Origin: Hallerella sp963652365
Lineage (GTDB): Bacteria; Fibrobacterota; Fibrobacteria; Fibrobacterales; Fibrobacteraceae
DNA: 64,000 bases
Direction: 5' to 3'
NCBI GenBank assembly: GCA_963652365.1
Contig: CAVJTH010000010.1
Span: 1-64,000, forward strand
Of this stretch, positions 15,672 through 24,194 are shown in pieces. Within the stretch, counting starts at the first letter, position 1, and the number at the start of each line of letters is the position of its first letter. The position numbers and the translations under genes were made by a program. Below the pieces are notes generated by a model. The model saw nothing but the letters and a program-made list of their open reading frames with translations, was not told where the DNA came from and did not search any database.

Positions 15672-16946
15672 ATGAAAAACAAGGAAAGTACACACTGCGT
15701 CGTTCTGGGCGCAAGTCACAAGACATGTCCGGTCGCCTTGCGCGATCGCCTGGGATTTTCCGGCGAACTTCTCGAAAAGGGCCTGCTCAGCCTGGGAAGG
15801 CTGCCGGGGCTTTCGGAAACGGTCATCCTTTCGACGTGCAACCGGACGGAGATCTACGCGGCAACGCGGTATCCGGACGCCCTGCGGGACACCCTGGTCA
15901 ACTGGTGGGCCGAATTCTCGGGGCTCGATGCCGAGGAACTGGTGCCGCATTGCTTTTACTTGACGCATACCGAAGCGATTTCCCATCTCTATACGGTCGT
16001 TTCCTCGCTCGACAGCCTGGTCCTTGGCGAAAACCAGATCATGGGACAGGTCAAGGAAGCGTACCGGATGGCGCAGAAGACCGGGCAGTCCGGTTTTTTC
16101 CTGAGCCATCTTTTCCAGTCGGCGCTTGCGCTAGGGAAAAAGGTCCGGGAAGATACGTCGATCGGCGAAGGAACCGTTTCGATTCCCTTTGCTGCGGTGC
16201 AGCTGGCGTTGCGCGAACTGGGCGACATCTCTCCGCTTTGCGTGGGAGTCCTGGGCCTGGGCGACATGGGAAACATCGTGTCGGTAGAGCTTTCCGCTGC
16301 GGGAGCGTCTCGGTTTGTCTTCTTGAACCGTACGCTTTCGAAGGCGAGGAACTTTGCCGCGCGTTTTGGGGGCGAAGCGCACGAGCTGCATGAAATGGAA
16401 ACGTGCCTCAAGTCCGTCGATCTGCTGATCACGGCGGCGTCTTCTCCGGAGTACCTGCTGACAGAAGAACTGGCTGCTCGCTTGAATCGAAGCGCGAAGA
16501 CGGTCTATATCGACATTGGCGCTCCGAGAAACATCGAGCCTGCGGTCGCGAAGATTCCGAACGTTTCCCTGTTCAGCATCGACGATCTGAGTCGCGTGGT
16601 GGAAGACAATCGGACGAAGCGGCGGCATTCCGCGGAGCGTGCCCGCGAAATCATCGGAGAAGCCGTGGATGAATTTGCGGATTGGTATGCGACTCTCGGC
16701 GTGATTCCCCTGATGCTTTCTCTCCGCGAACATCACGAAACCCAGGAACGGGAACTCCTCGGAAAATGGGAGAACCGCGTTTCGCCAGAGACTCTGGGAC
16801 ATCTTCGACGTTTCGGCGACGAGCTCGTCGCCAAGCTCCTGCACAGGCCTTCGCTTGAATTGAAACGGCTGGGAGCGGCTGGACTTGGACTGGAAACGCG
16901 TCTGATTCTCGAACGGCTGTTCGACCTGAAAATCGAGGAAGAATGA
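15672..16946 (+). CDS. hemA: Glutamyl-tRNA reductase
   Basis: 424 residues from ATG 15672; the upstream TTG at 15654 would add a poor extension. The enzyme reduces glutamyl-tRNA to glutamate-1-semialdehyde in C5 haem synthesis. Motifs: GASHKTCPVALRDRLGF, catalytic Cys about residue 56 in STCNRTEIYA, DSLVLGENQIMGQVKEAY, the NADPH-binding VLGLGDMGNIV, and the C-terminal dimerisation helices with LLHRPSLELK. It overlaps hemC by 4 bases, and hemD follows with a 1-base overlap: a haem operon. Confidence 0.95.
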   Translation: MKNKESTHCVVLGASHKTCPVALRDRLGFSGELLEKGLLSLGRLPGLSETVILSTCNRTEIYAATRYPDALRDTLVNWWAEFSGLDAEELVPHCFYLTHTEAISHLYTVVSSLDSLVLGENQIMGQVKEAYRMAQKTGQSGFFLSHLFQSALALGKKVREDTSIGEGTVSIPFAAVQLALRELGDISPLCVGVLGLGDMGNIVSVELSAAGASRFVFLNRTLSKARNFAARFGGEAHELHEMETCLKSVDLLITAASSPEYLLTEELAARLNRSAKTVYIDIGAPRNIEPAVAKIPNVSLFSIDDLSRVVEDNRTKRRHSAERAREIIGEAVDEFADWYATLGVIPLMLSLREHHETQERELLGKWENRVSPETLGHLRRFGDELVAKLLHRPSLELKRLGAAGLGLETRLILERLFDLKIEEE

Positions 16947-17914
16947 ACATGAAAAAGATACGGATCGGGACGCGGGGAAGCGCGCTCGCCCTTGCGCAAG
17001 CGGAACAGGCAAAAAAGCTCATGCAGGAAAGCTTTCCCGAAGCGGACGTGGAAATCTGCGTCATCAAGACGGTCGGCGACAAGGACCATGTGCGTTCGCT
17101 GGTGTCGTTTGGCGGCCAAGGCGTGTTTGTCAAGGAAATCGAGGAAGCGCTGCTCGCGGGACAGATCGACGTGGCGGTGCATTCCCTGAAGGACGTTCCC
17201 GATTCGATGGATCCGCGGCTCGAACTTTCGGGATTCCTGAAGCGGGAAAATCCGCGAGACGTGCTGGTATCGAACGGAATTTCCCTGGAAGAGCTTCGGA
17301 TTGGCGCGACGATCGGGACTGGTTCTCCGCGGCGCGTCCTGCAGCTCAAGGCGATTCGTCCGGACATCCGATGCGTGAATCTTCGTGGAAACCTGCCGTC
17401 GAGAATCGATCGGGTGAAGTCCGGCGAACTGGACGCGGTCATGCTCGGCGCCGCGGGACTGGTTCGTCTTGGGCTCTCTTCCGAGATTTCGGACGAGTTT
17501 CCCGTCGAACGGATAACGCCCGCGATCGGTCAGGGAATCGTCGCTCTCCAGAGCCTTGAAAAAAACGCCTTTGCTCGAAGCGTCTCCGAAAGGATTTCGG
17601 ATAAATTAACCGTGACGGCGGCTCGTGCGGAACGCCGCTGGATGGAACTTCTGGGCGGCGGTTGCCGGGTGCCGATGGGCGCGATCCTCGAACCGGATGC
17701 CGGTGGATTCCTGCTCACCGCCTTTCTGGCCGATGCCGAAAGCGGAAGTTCCGTGCGCCTGTCGAGACGCTTTAGCGAAGAGGAGCTGCAAGGAAATTCC
17801 CTGGAATCCTTTGCCCGGAACTTTGCCGAAGAATGTCATCGAAGAAAGATTCCGCTTCCTTCGGAAACATCCGGCACGGAAGCGATCGCTTCGTTCTGGA
17901 ACCGGGAGCACTGA
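16943..17914 (+). CDS. hemC: Porphobilinogen deaminase (hydroxymethylbilane synthase)
   Basis: 323 residues from ATG 16943; ATG 16949 is also possible. It polymerises four porphobilinogens into hydroxymethylbilane. Visible motifs: RIGTRGSALALAQAEQ, VHSLKDVPDS with the catalytic Asp, GTGSPRRVLQLK, LRGNLPSRIDRVKSGELDAV, and GGGCRVPMGA with the Cys that carries the dipyrromethane cofactor. The TGA overlaps the hemD ATG as TGATG. Confidence 0.95.
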   Translation: MNMKKIRIGTRGSALALAQAEQAKKLMQESFPEADVEICVIKTVGDKDHVRSLVSFGGQGVFVKEIEEALLAGQIDVAVHSLKDVPDSMDPRLELSGFLKRENPRDVLVSNGISLEELRIGATIGTGSPRRVLQLKAIRPDIRCVNLRGNLPSRIDRVKSGELDAVMLGAAGLVRLGLSSEISDEFPVERITPAIGQGIVALQSLEKNAFARSVSERISDKLTVTAARAERRWMELLGGGCRVPMGAILEPDAGGFLLTAFLADAESGSSVRLSRRFSEEELQGNSLESFARNFAEECHRRKIPLPSETSGTEAIASFWNREH

Positions 17915-18537
17915 TGCTCGTGATCGATACCGGGATGACGCCTCCTTCTGCCGCTAGGGTCTCGGAGGAAAAAGCCAAGGGAAACGAGCTGCTTCATCTG
18001 CCCGCCTTGGCGTATCGCGCGACCGGAATTTCGGTGGAACTGGATGGCCGCGACGCTGCGTTCGTGGGGAGCCCCCGGGCCGCTCTGTTGACAAAAAATG
18101 TCTTGCAAGATTTTTCCGGACCTGTCTTTGCCGCCGGCGAAAAAACGGCGGTGCGCCTTTTGGAAGCGGGAATCCCTGTCGCAGATGCCGGTTCGGGAAA
18201 CGGAATCGAGGACGATCTTGAAAAGTTCCTGAAAAAGAGAAAATGCAAGAACTTTGCCTGGATTTCCGCTGCGGAAACTGCGGCGGATCTGGATGCCTTG
18301 GCAGCTCGCCTGGGAATTTCCATTCGGCACTTTCCCGTCTATGAAACCTTTCCCGCGCCTGTCGATGAAAATTTCCTGAAGAACCTGGAACATCCCGTTT
18401 CCTGGAACTTCTATTCGGGAAAGGGCGTGCTTGCGCTGGTTCGCTTTGTACAAAGTAACGATGTGGTTAATTTGTTTGGGACGAGCGCAAAAAGGGAATT
18501 TGAAAATGCAGGACCTTGCCGAGAATCTGGCTCTTAG
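17914..18537 (+). CDS. hemD: Uroporphyrinogen-III synthase
   Basis: 207 residues, slightly short for HemD, starting at ATG 17914 within the hemC stop. Sequence conservation in HemD is always low; the call rests on the order hemA-hemC-hemD plus the pattern HLPALAYR, AAFVGSPRAALL, VFAAGEKTAVRL and VSWNFYSGKGVLALV, which fits the two-lobe fold. It closes and inverts ring D of the bilane. The last 71 bases overlap antisense with the signal-peptidase-like gene, so its C-terminus may tolerate change. Confidence 0.8.
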   Translation: MLVIDTGMTPPSAARVSEEKAKGNELLHLPALAYRATGISVELDGRDAAFVGSPRAALLTKNVLQDFSGPVFAAGEKTAVRLLEAGIPVADAGSGNGIEDDLEKFLKKRKCKNFAWISAAETAADLDALAARLGISIRHFPVYETFPAPVDENFLKNLEHPVSWNFYSGKGVLALVRFVQSNDVVNLFGTSAKREFENAGPCRESGS

Positions 18538-19339
18538 GGATGTAGCCGCTGTTCCGGGAATCCTCGCAGCGGTTGCCCTTTAGACAAATTAGGTAATAGG
18601 CGTTCTCGGGAGACTTGAAACCGGAAACTTCGGAGGAATCGGAGGCGGCGAACAGCCGCCGTTCAAAGTGGGCCTTTTTCGCACCGGGGTCTTCGCGGTT
18701 GACTTGCAGGGAAATCAGGAAGTATTCCTGCCAGTGCAGCCCGTGGACTTCCCGGATGCTGATGGGACGTCCAAAGAGATGCGCGCTGCCGACGCGGGAA
18801 ATCGGGAGTGTGTCCTGTCCGCGGAAAAGTTTCGCCTGTACATAATAACGGTTGAATCCGAATTCCTTGCGCAGAAAGTTGGAAGCGTAGTCAAACGAAA
18901 TATCGTTCAGGCCGGAAAGGAAAACGGAATCGTCCTTTCGGGGAACGTAAAAGTCGCGCGGAGCGATGATTTCCGATTCGTCTTCCCAAAAATATTCGGC
19001 ATCCTCGGTCTGGATCTTTCCGTCGGGAAAGACCGTTACCGAATCTCCCGGAAGCCCGAATACCGCGCGCAGTGCGGGACCGTTGCCGGGAAAGCTTGCA
19101 AGAACGATGTCTCCGCGAGTCAGCTTGTCTGTACACAGGGAAATCTTGCAGAGCCAGACGATCTTTCCTGCGGAGATCCGAGGCTCCAGGGAATTTTCGA
19201 CAACGCGCACCGGTTCCAGCGCATAGAAGCGTATGAGCAGGCTCGACAGGAAAATGCCGACGAGAAGAATTCCCAGAACGGCATTCCATTCCCGGGAACT
19301 TGCCCGGAGAAGTTTCCGGTTGCGCGCGCGCAGGGACAC
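18467..19339 (-). CDS. Signal peptidase I-like protein lacking the usual catalytic Lys
   Basis: 290 residues from GTG 19339, with AAGGA 6 bases upstream inside the lepA 3' end. A single membrane segment (residues 21-37) is followed by an S26-type fold: VVENSLEP with candidate catalytic Ser50, LTRGDIVLA, and RAVFGLPGDSVTV. In bacterial enzymes a Lys precedes that Arg (KRxxGLPGD), but here Leu90 is found. The nucleophile is kept and the general base appears missing. It may be inactive, use another base, or be a specialised paralogue. It is directly downstream of lepA, the same lepA-lepB neighbourhood seen in many bacteria. Confidence 0.75.
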   Translation of the reverse strand: MSLRARNRKLLRASSREWNAVLGILLVGIFLSSLLIRFYALEPVRVVENSLEPRISAGKIVWLCKISLCTDKLTRGDIVLASFPGNGPALRAVFGLPGDSVTVFPDGKIQTEDAEYFWEDESEIIAPRDFYVPRKDDSVFLSGLNDISFDYASNFLRKEFGFNRYYVQAKLFRGQDTLPISRVGSAHLFGRPISIREVHGLHWQEYFLISLQVNREDPGAKKAHFERRLFAASDSSEVSGFKSPENAYYLICLKGNRCEDSRNSGYIPKSQILGKVLHFQIPFLRSSQTN

Positions 19340-19341
19340 CG

Positions 19342-21171
19342 CTAGTCCTTGCCGTCGGAAGGCTTTCCCGCGTCGGAAAGGGACAGGACGGCGAGAAACG
19401 CCTTTTGCGGAACTTCGACGGTCCCGATGCTCTTCATGCGCTTCTTTCCCTCTTTCTGCTTTTCGAGCAGCTTGCGCTTGCGGGTGATGTCGCCGCCGTA
19501 GCACTTGGCGAGAACGTCTTTCCGGACCGCCTTGACCGTACTGCGGCTGATGATCTTTCCGCCGATGGCGCCTTGGATGGCAACGTCGAATTGCTGCCGC
19601 GGAATCAGGTCCTTGAGGCGCACGCAGATGGCGTTCGCGTATTGGGCGGACTTTTCCCGGTGGATGATGACGGAGAATGCATCGACCGGTTCGCCGTTCA
19701 GGAGAATGTCGAGCTTGACCAGGTTGTTCGGGCGGTAGCCCGCTGTCGCGTAGTCCAGTCCGCCGTAACCTCGGCTGATGGATTTCAGCCTGTCGTAGAA
19801 GTCAAACATGATTTCGGCGAGGGGAAGATTGTACTTGAGGATGACCTTCGTCTCGTCGATGTATTCCATGTTCTCGAATTCGCCGCGCTTTTCTTCGCAG
19901 AGCTTCATCAGTCCGCCGACAAAATCCTTGGGCGTGAAGATCTGCGCCTTGACGTAAGGCTCTTCGATGCGTTCGTAGCGGGAGGCGTCCGGCAGCTTGG
20001 ACGGGCTCGATACCTTCACCATTTCGCCGCCGGTCAGATAGACGTGATATTCCACGTTCGGAACGGTCGTGATGATGTTCACCCCGAATTCGCGGTCGAG
20101 GCGTTCTTGCACGATTTCCATGTGCAGAAGCCCGAGAAATCCCGTCCGGAATCCAAAGCCTAGCGCATCGGATGTCTCCGGTTCCCACTGGAGCGCCGAA
20201 TCGTTCAGCTTGAGCTTTTCGAGCGCTTCGCGCAGATTCTTGTAGTCTTCCGGATCGATCGGGTAGATGCCCGAGTAGATCATCGGCTGGATTTCCTTGT
20301 AGCCGGGGAGCGGGTCCGTTGCCGGGTCTTCGGCGTCGGTAATCGTGTCGCCGATCTTTACGTCGCTGATGGTCTTGACGTTCGCGAGGACATATCCGAC
20401 CATGCCGACGGAGAGTTCCTTGCGTGGATTGCGCTTCATGGAGAACGTTCCCACTTCCGTGACCGTATAGACGGCTCCGGTCGCCATCAGCTGGATTTCC
20501 ATGCCCGGGCGGAGCGTTCCCTCGAAAATGCGGATGTCGTTGATGACTCCGCGGTAGGAATCGTACATCGAGTCGAAGATGAGCGCCTTGAGCTTTCCGT
20601 TGCGGTCGCCCTTTGGCGCGGGAATTTCATCGACGATGCGGTCGAGAATCTCGGCGACGTTCAGACCGGTCTTTGCGGAAATGCGCGGGATCCTTTGCGG
20701 GTCGTATCCCAGGAGGTCGCCGACGAGTTCCGCGACGTGGTCCGGATTGGCGCTTGGCAGATCGACCTTGTTCAGGACGGGGACGATGGTCAGGTCGTTC
20801 TCGATGGCGAGATAGAGGTTCGAAAGCGTCTGGGCCTGGATCCCCTGGGTCGCATCGACGACGAGAATCGCGCCTTCGCAGGCGGCGAGCGAGCGGCTGA
20901 CTTCGTAGGTGAAATCGACATGCCCCGGCGTGTCGATCATGTTCAAGATGTATTGCCCGTCCGCCCGTTCGTAGCATAGCCGGATGGCGTGTGCCTTGAT
21001 GGTGATGCCGCGCTCCCGTTCGAGATCCATGTCGTCGAGAAGCTGGTTTGTCATGTCCTTTTCGGCGACGGTCTTCGTCAGTTCGATCAGGCGGTCGGCG
21101 AGCGTCGATTTGCCGTGGTCAATGTGGGCGATAATCGAAAAATTGCGGATATTGTCTTCTGTATTGGCCAT
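19342..21171 (-). CDS. lepA: Elongation factor 4 (LepA), ribosome-associated GTPase
   Basis: 609 residues, full length. Translational GTPase motifs: AHIDHGKSTLADRL (G1), RERGITIKAHA (G2), DTPGHVDF (G3), NKVDLPSA (G4). The LepA-specific C-terminal domain is present with the ending KKRMKSIGTVEVPQKAFLAVL. LepA acts on ribosomes during initiation or back-translocation. On this strand TATATT lies 7 bases before the ATG and no Shine-Dalgarno sequence is seen, so the mRNA may be leaderless. The signal-peptidase-like gene follows 2 bases after the stop codon. Confidence 0.96.
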   Translation of the reverse strand: MANTEDNIRNFSIIAHIDHGKSTLADRLIELTKTVAEKDMTNQLLDDMDLERERGITIKAHAIRLCYERADGQYILNMIDTPGHVDFTYEVSRSLAACEGAILVVDATQGIQAQTLSNLYLAIENDLTIVPVLNKVDLPSANPDHVAELVGDLLGYDPQRIPRISAKTGLNVAEILDRIVDEIPAPKGDRNGKLKALIFDSMYDSYRGVINDIRIFEGTLRPGMEIQLMATGAVYTVTEVGTFSMKRNPRKELSVGMVGYVLANVKTISDVKIGDTITDAEDPATDPLPGYKEIQPMIYSGIYPIDPEDYKNLREALEKLKLNDSALQWEPETSDALGFGFRTGFLGLLHMEIVQERLDREFGVNIITTVPNVEYHVYLTGGEMVKVSSPSKLPDASRYERIEEPYVKAQIFTPKDFVGGLMKLCEEKRGEFENMEYIDETKVILKYNLPLAEIMFDFYDRLKSISRGYGGLDYATAGYRPNNLVKLDILLNGEPVDAFSVIIHREKSAQYANAICVRLKDLIPRQQFDVAIQGAIGGKIISRSTVKAVRKDVLAKCYGGDITRKRKLLEKQKEGKKRMKSIGTVEVPQKAFLAVLSLSDAGKPSDGKD

Positions 21172-21204
21172 TGCCCCAAATATAGTTTGTTATATTTTAT
21201 TGGT
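21172..21204. promoter_or_regulatory. 33-bp divergent promoter region (lepA / H1-like gene)
   Basis: TATATT occurs on both strands: 21184-21179 reading toward lepA (7 bases from its ATG) and 21191-21196 reading toward the H1-like gene (8 bases from its ATG, preceded by TG as in an extended -10). The -35 regions would lie inside the opposite gene. Confidence 0.45.
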
Positions 21205-22266
21205 ATGAGCTCAAAAAAACAATCGACTGCGAAAAAAACGGTTTCCGAAAAAAAGTCCAGCGTCAAGAAGGCTAGCCCGGCGAAAAAGGCGACGGTAGCG
21301 AAGAGTGCCGCGCCGAAGAAGAAAACTTCGGCCGCGAAGCCCGCCCCTGCCAAGAAAGCGGTGGCGAAGCCGAAGCCGGCTACCGCGAAAAAAGCTGTCC
21401 AGTCTGTCCGGAAGGAAGCCCCGAAAAAGGCTCCGGCAAAGAAGAAGACTGCAGAGAAGGCCAAGTCGGCAAAGAAAGCGGCTCCTGCGAAAAAAGCGAG
21501 CGCGAAAAAGCCTGTCGCCAAGGCTCCCGCACCGAAGGCTCGGGTCGCAAGGAACGTTGCGCCGGCGAAAAATGTCGCGGGCAAGAAGCCGACCAAGGCT
21601 CCGAAAAAGGAAACGACTGCCAAGACGCCTTCGAAGCCGGTTGTGGCTCCTCAAAAGCCGAAGGGCAATGGAAAACCGGCGTCTGCGCCCGAGCCCGTAA
21701 AAAAATCACCAACGGAACCGGACGCTTCGAAGAAGGTGAACAAGTCCAGGGAGGAAAACTCCACCGAGACGTCCGTCCTTCTGAGAAGTGGCGGCAAGCT
21801 GGCCAAGACCGCATTCTTTTCCAATGACGACGAGCAGGAAGACCGTTCGTCAAAGAAAAAGGTTTCGGATGTGGAAGAAAAACCGACCGCGAGCATGCGG
21901 CATCGCGCCTCTCTCGCCGAGGAGACTCCCGAAGAACTCTACGCGCGAGTCGTCCAGGAGCTGCAGGAAGAAAACTTGCGCTTTACGAAGGAATGTTCGA
22001 GCCAGCTGTGCACCAAGTGCTGTCGAAATCTTGTTTCTCCCGAGTTCCGCGTCGATAAGGATCTGGGCTACTGCGAAGAGTGCGCCGAAATTCTCGGGCT
22101 CGGGCTTTCCAAGGAAGCGCGTCACCTGAATTACCAGGCGAAGCTTCTCGGAGCGGATTCCCTGGACGAGGCGCGTGACGACGACTTTGGCGAAGCGCCG
22201 TCCCAGCAGGAAATCGAGGAGGCCGACAAGGACCTGGACCTCGATGACGATACGGACATCGGCTAG
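21205..22266 (+). CDS. Histone H1-like Lys/Ala/Pro-rich protein with C-terminal DksA-type zinc finger
   Basis: 353 residues from ATG 21205. Residues 1-185 are almost only Lys, Ala, Pro and Ser/Thr in PAKK/PKKA-type repeats, like bacterial H1-type nucleoid proteins. A mixed acidic linker follows. Residues 269-293 hold CTKC...CEEC, with spacing and flanks (FRVDKDLGYCEECAE) close to the DksA/TraR zinc finger. The tail is acidic (DKDLDLDDDTDIG). A DNA-binding protein with a regulatory zinc module is the likely reading; DNA compaction versus RNA-polymerase binding cannot be decided. It is divergent from lepA. Confidence 0.7.
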   Translation: MSSKKQSTAKKTVSEKKSSVKKASPAKKATVAKSAAPKKKTSAAKPAPAKKAVAKPKPATAKKAVQSVRKEAPKKAPAKKKTAEKAKSAKKAAPAKKASAKKPVAKAPAPKARVARNVAPAKNVAGKKPTKAPKKETTAKTPSKPVVAPQKPKGNGKPASAPEPVKKSPTEPDASKKVNKSREENSTETSVLLRSGGKLAKTAFFSNDDEQEDRSSKKKVSDVEEKPTASMRHRASLAEETPEELYARVVQELQEENLRFTKECSSQLCTKCCRNLVSPEFRVDKDLGYCEECAEILGLGLSKEARHLNYQAKLLGADSLDEARDDDFGEAPSQQEIEEADKDLDLDDDTDIG

Positions 22267-22428
22267 AGCCTTGCGCTAAAAAGGAAGATTTCTTTCCCAT
22301 AAAAAAAGAAATGATTTGACTATGAGCAAAACTGTTTCTGTTAATGAATGAACGCGAATTGCGTAAAAAGTTTTTTTTACTCTTTACCTGGTTGGCGACT
22401 TGAATCCATCTGGAAAGAAATCTTGAAA

Positions 22429-22458
22429 AAGCCCGGACCCAAGGTTTGGGCCTTTTCT
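22429..22458 (-). terminator. Terminator after lexA
   Basis: On the minus strand AAAGGCCCAA pairs imperfectly with TTGGGTCCGGGCTTT, ending in a T-run. It lies 8 bases past the lexA stop. The mirror A/T flanks may let it work for the upstream plus-strand gene too. Confidence 0.55.
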
Positions 22459-22465
22459 GTTGGAT

Positions 22466-23116
22466 CTAGTTGATCTTGCGGAGAACGCCGATGACGCGCC
22501 CGGCGATGGAAAACTTCCTGTCGGGATTGACGATAATCGGTTGGTATTTCGGATTGGCCGGTCGGAGCTCGATGTGATCCGGTTCGGGCTGGTAGTACTT
22601 GACGGTCGCTTCGTCATCGACCTGCGCGATGATGATTTCGCCGCGTTCGGCGACGGTCTGGGAGCGGGCGAAGACCAGGTCGCCGTCGAAGATCCCCGCG
22701 TTGATCATGGAATCGCCCTTGACGTGGAGCGCGAAGACGTTCGGCTGGCTCGCGAGAAAGTCCCTGTCAACGGTGACGGTTCCCTCGATGTTCTGGACGG
22801 CGAGGATCGGCGTTCCGGCGGCAACCCGTCCGATGATGGGAACCTCGACGGAGTTTTCGGTGTGTGGCGATCCCGAAATGCGCTTGGCTCGTTCGTCGAG
22901 AACCTCGATGCCGCGGCTCAGGCGCGGGGCGCGGCGGATATAGCCTTTCTTGATCAGTGCAGCCAGGATGGAGCGGACTCCGTTCGTAGAGGAAATGTGG
23001 AACCTGTCGCCGATTTCGCGGACGGTCGGCGGCATCTTTTCCCTTTCCGTGCAGGAGCGGATGTAGTCGTAAACTTCTTTCTGCCGGTCGGTGAGCGGTT
23101 TTTTCGATGTATCCAT
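22466..23116 (-). CDS. lexA: LexA SOS repressor/autoprotease
   Basis: 216 residues from ATG 23116, with GAGG 5 bases upstream; GTG 23122 is a less likely start. N-terminal winged helix: LTDRQKEVYDYIRSC, MPPTVREIGDRF and STNGVRSILAAL. Cleavage site Ala-Gly in GRVAAGTP, catalytic Ser in HVKGDSMI and Lys in DDEATVKYY are all present, so the autoproteolysis apparatus is intact. It represses DNA-damage genes. The promoter has two copies of ATGTGCACTA that are likely autoregulatory sites. Confidence 0.96.
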   Translation of the reverse strand: MDTSKKPLTDRQKEVYDYIRSCTEREKMPPTVREIGDRFHISSTNGVRSILAALIKKGYIRRAPRLSRGIEVLDERAKRISGSPHTENSVEVPIIGRVAAGTPILAVQNIEGTVTVDRDFLASQPNVFALHVKGDSMINAGIFDGDLVFARSQTVAERGEIIIAQVDDEATVKYYQPEPDHIELRPANPKYQPIIVNPDRKFSIAGRVIGVLRKIN

Positions 23117-23136
23117 GGGCACCTCGTTTTTCTTTA

Positions 23137-23181
23137 AATATAGTGCACATCTGTTTAATTGTCAATATGGGTAGTGCACAT
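23137..23181 (-). promoter_or_regulatory. lexA promoter with two candidate LexA operators
   Basis: On the minus strand TTGACA (23165-23160), a 17-base spacer and TATATT (23142-23137) form a near-consensus sigma-70 promoter. ATGTGCACTA occurs twice, at 23181-23172 (upstream of -35) and 23150-23141 (touching the -10 box), 31 bases or about three helical turns apart. The palindromic core GTGCAC is a plausible LexA box. Confidence 0.65.
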
Positions 23182-23258
23182 TTTTTGCCTTGCGCGAGGA
23201 AAGTGCCGAAAAGGATGACAAAATCGGACTGAATGGTTCGCATCGGGCGAGTTTTAGC

Positions 23259-23440
23259 TAAATTAGGCTTCGAAGTCGCTCTTTTTTTCGCCAGTTGGCG
23301 ATCTTGCCCGTTTCCGGGCTCTTTCATAGGCTGTCGAGCTCTTTCTTTGAGCGTTAGGAAATAGCCTCCCGTTTCGCGACTTCCTCGAGAACGGTCCTTC
23401 CAGCCGGCTTTCGTGTCACCCTTTGATTGAGGTATCTTAA
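23259..23440 (+). promoter_or_regulatory. Promoter and long structured leader of the Arg/Ala-rich membrane protein gene
   Basis: The gap 23117-23440 is 324 bases. It holds the lexA promoter and, for the plus-strand gene, TAAATT at 23259-23264, predicting a leader of about 170 bases. The leader has hairpins CGCCA-GT-TGGCG (23289-23300) and GCCCG-TTTC-CGGGC (23306-23319), and GCTCTTT three times (23278, 23318, 23338). No known riboswitch is recognised. Confidence 0.35.
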
Positions 23441-24073
23441 ATGGAATACATTACTCTCGTACTTGCCGCTGTCGCGGTTGTTCTTGGCATTGTCGTCTTG
23501 TCCAAGGTGAATAAGCTCATCACGATGCTCCACACGCCGATCGTCAAGCGCGTTTCGGACACCAACCTGAAGCCGAACCGTCACCCGGTAAACGCCCAGG
23601 ACATGGCCAATCGCAACGATCGTCATGAAGGTGGCCGCGGAAACGAACGTCGCGAACGTGGCAATACCGCTGGTGCCGGTCGCCAGGATCGCGGCTTCAA
23701 CCGTGACCGCAACGGTCGGAACGAACGCCGCAACGGTCGGAACGAACGCCGTCGCGACTTTGCCGCGGAAGCTTCCGCTCCCGTCGAAACCGCTCCGGCT
23801 GCGCCTGCTGCCCAGGCGCCCGCCGCGCAGGCTCCGCAGGCATCCGCTCCCGCTTCCGAAGCTCCGCGTACCGAAGGTCGCCGTCCGCTGCCTCCGCGCG
23901 TCCAGGCGACACTCCCGGAAGCCCCTGTTCCCGCCGCTCCGGCTCCGACTCCCGTCGTGGAAGAAGCTCCTGCCGCCGCCGAATTCGAACCGTCGAAGGT
24001 TCGCTACGGTCGGCGCAATGCCATCAAGAAGATTCCGCTCGAAGAGGAATCCGCGGAAGAATCGAAGGCGTAG
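23441..24073 (+). CDS. Membrane-anchored Arg/Asn- and Ala/Pro-rich low-complexity protein
   Basis: 210 residues. One N-terminal membrane helix (residues 3-20, YITLVLAAVAVVLGIVVL) is followed by a short amphipathic stretch. Residues 55-105 are rich in Arg, Asn and Gly with tandem GRNERRN units (the DNA repeats AACGGTCGGAACGAACGCCG), resembling RGG-like RNA-binding segments. Residues 106-185 are Ala/Pro-rich, and the C-terminus is charged. I know no family. An unusually long leader precedes it and a strong terminator follows, so it is a single-gene unit. Possible roles include membrane tethering of RNA or nucleoid, but this is speculation. Confidence 0.65.
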   Translation: MEYITLVLAAVAVVLGIVVLSKVNKLITMLHTPIVKRVSDTNLKPNRHPVNAQDMANRNDRHEGGRGNERRERGNTAGAGRQDRGFNRDRNGRNERRNGRNERRRDFAAEASAPVETAPAAPAAQAPAAQAPQASAPASEAPRTEGRRPLPPRVQATLPEAPVPAAPAPTPVVEEAPAAAEFEPSKVRYGRRNAIKKIPLEEESAEESKA

Positions 24074-24093
24074 TTCGCATCTCGATTTTGCAG

Positions 24094-24123
24094 AAAGGCT
24101 CGCACGCGTTGCGGGCCTTTTTT
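24094..24123 (+). terminator. Rho-independent terminator
   Basis: AAAGGC-T-CGCA pairs with TGCG-G-GCCTTT around a 5-base loop, followed by a T-run to 24123. It lies 20 bases after the stop of the preceding gene. Confidence 0.8.
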
Positions 24124-24194
24124 GCATGAATGTTCTGGCGAGAATTTTTATGCTTTACAGATGCGCAGAATTTTGCTATAATTGCCCTGTCTTT

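Noticed and set aside
20989..21204. 72-codon N-terminal extension of the H1-like protein
   Set aside because: It runs antisense to lepA. The ATG at 21205 follows a TATATT box at leaderless distance and starts the Lys-rich region.
21205..21790. Low-complexity stretch that might be non-coding repeat
   Set aside because: It is in frame with a good start and a C-terminal zinc finger; Lys/Ala/Pro repeats explain the pattern.
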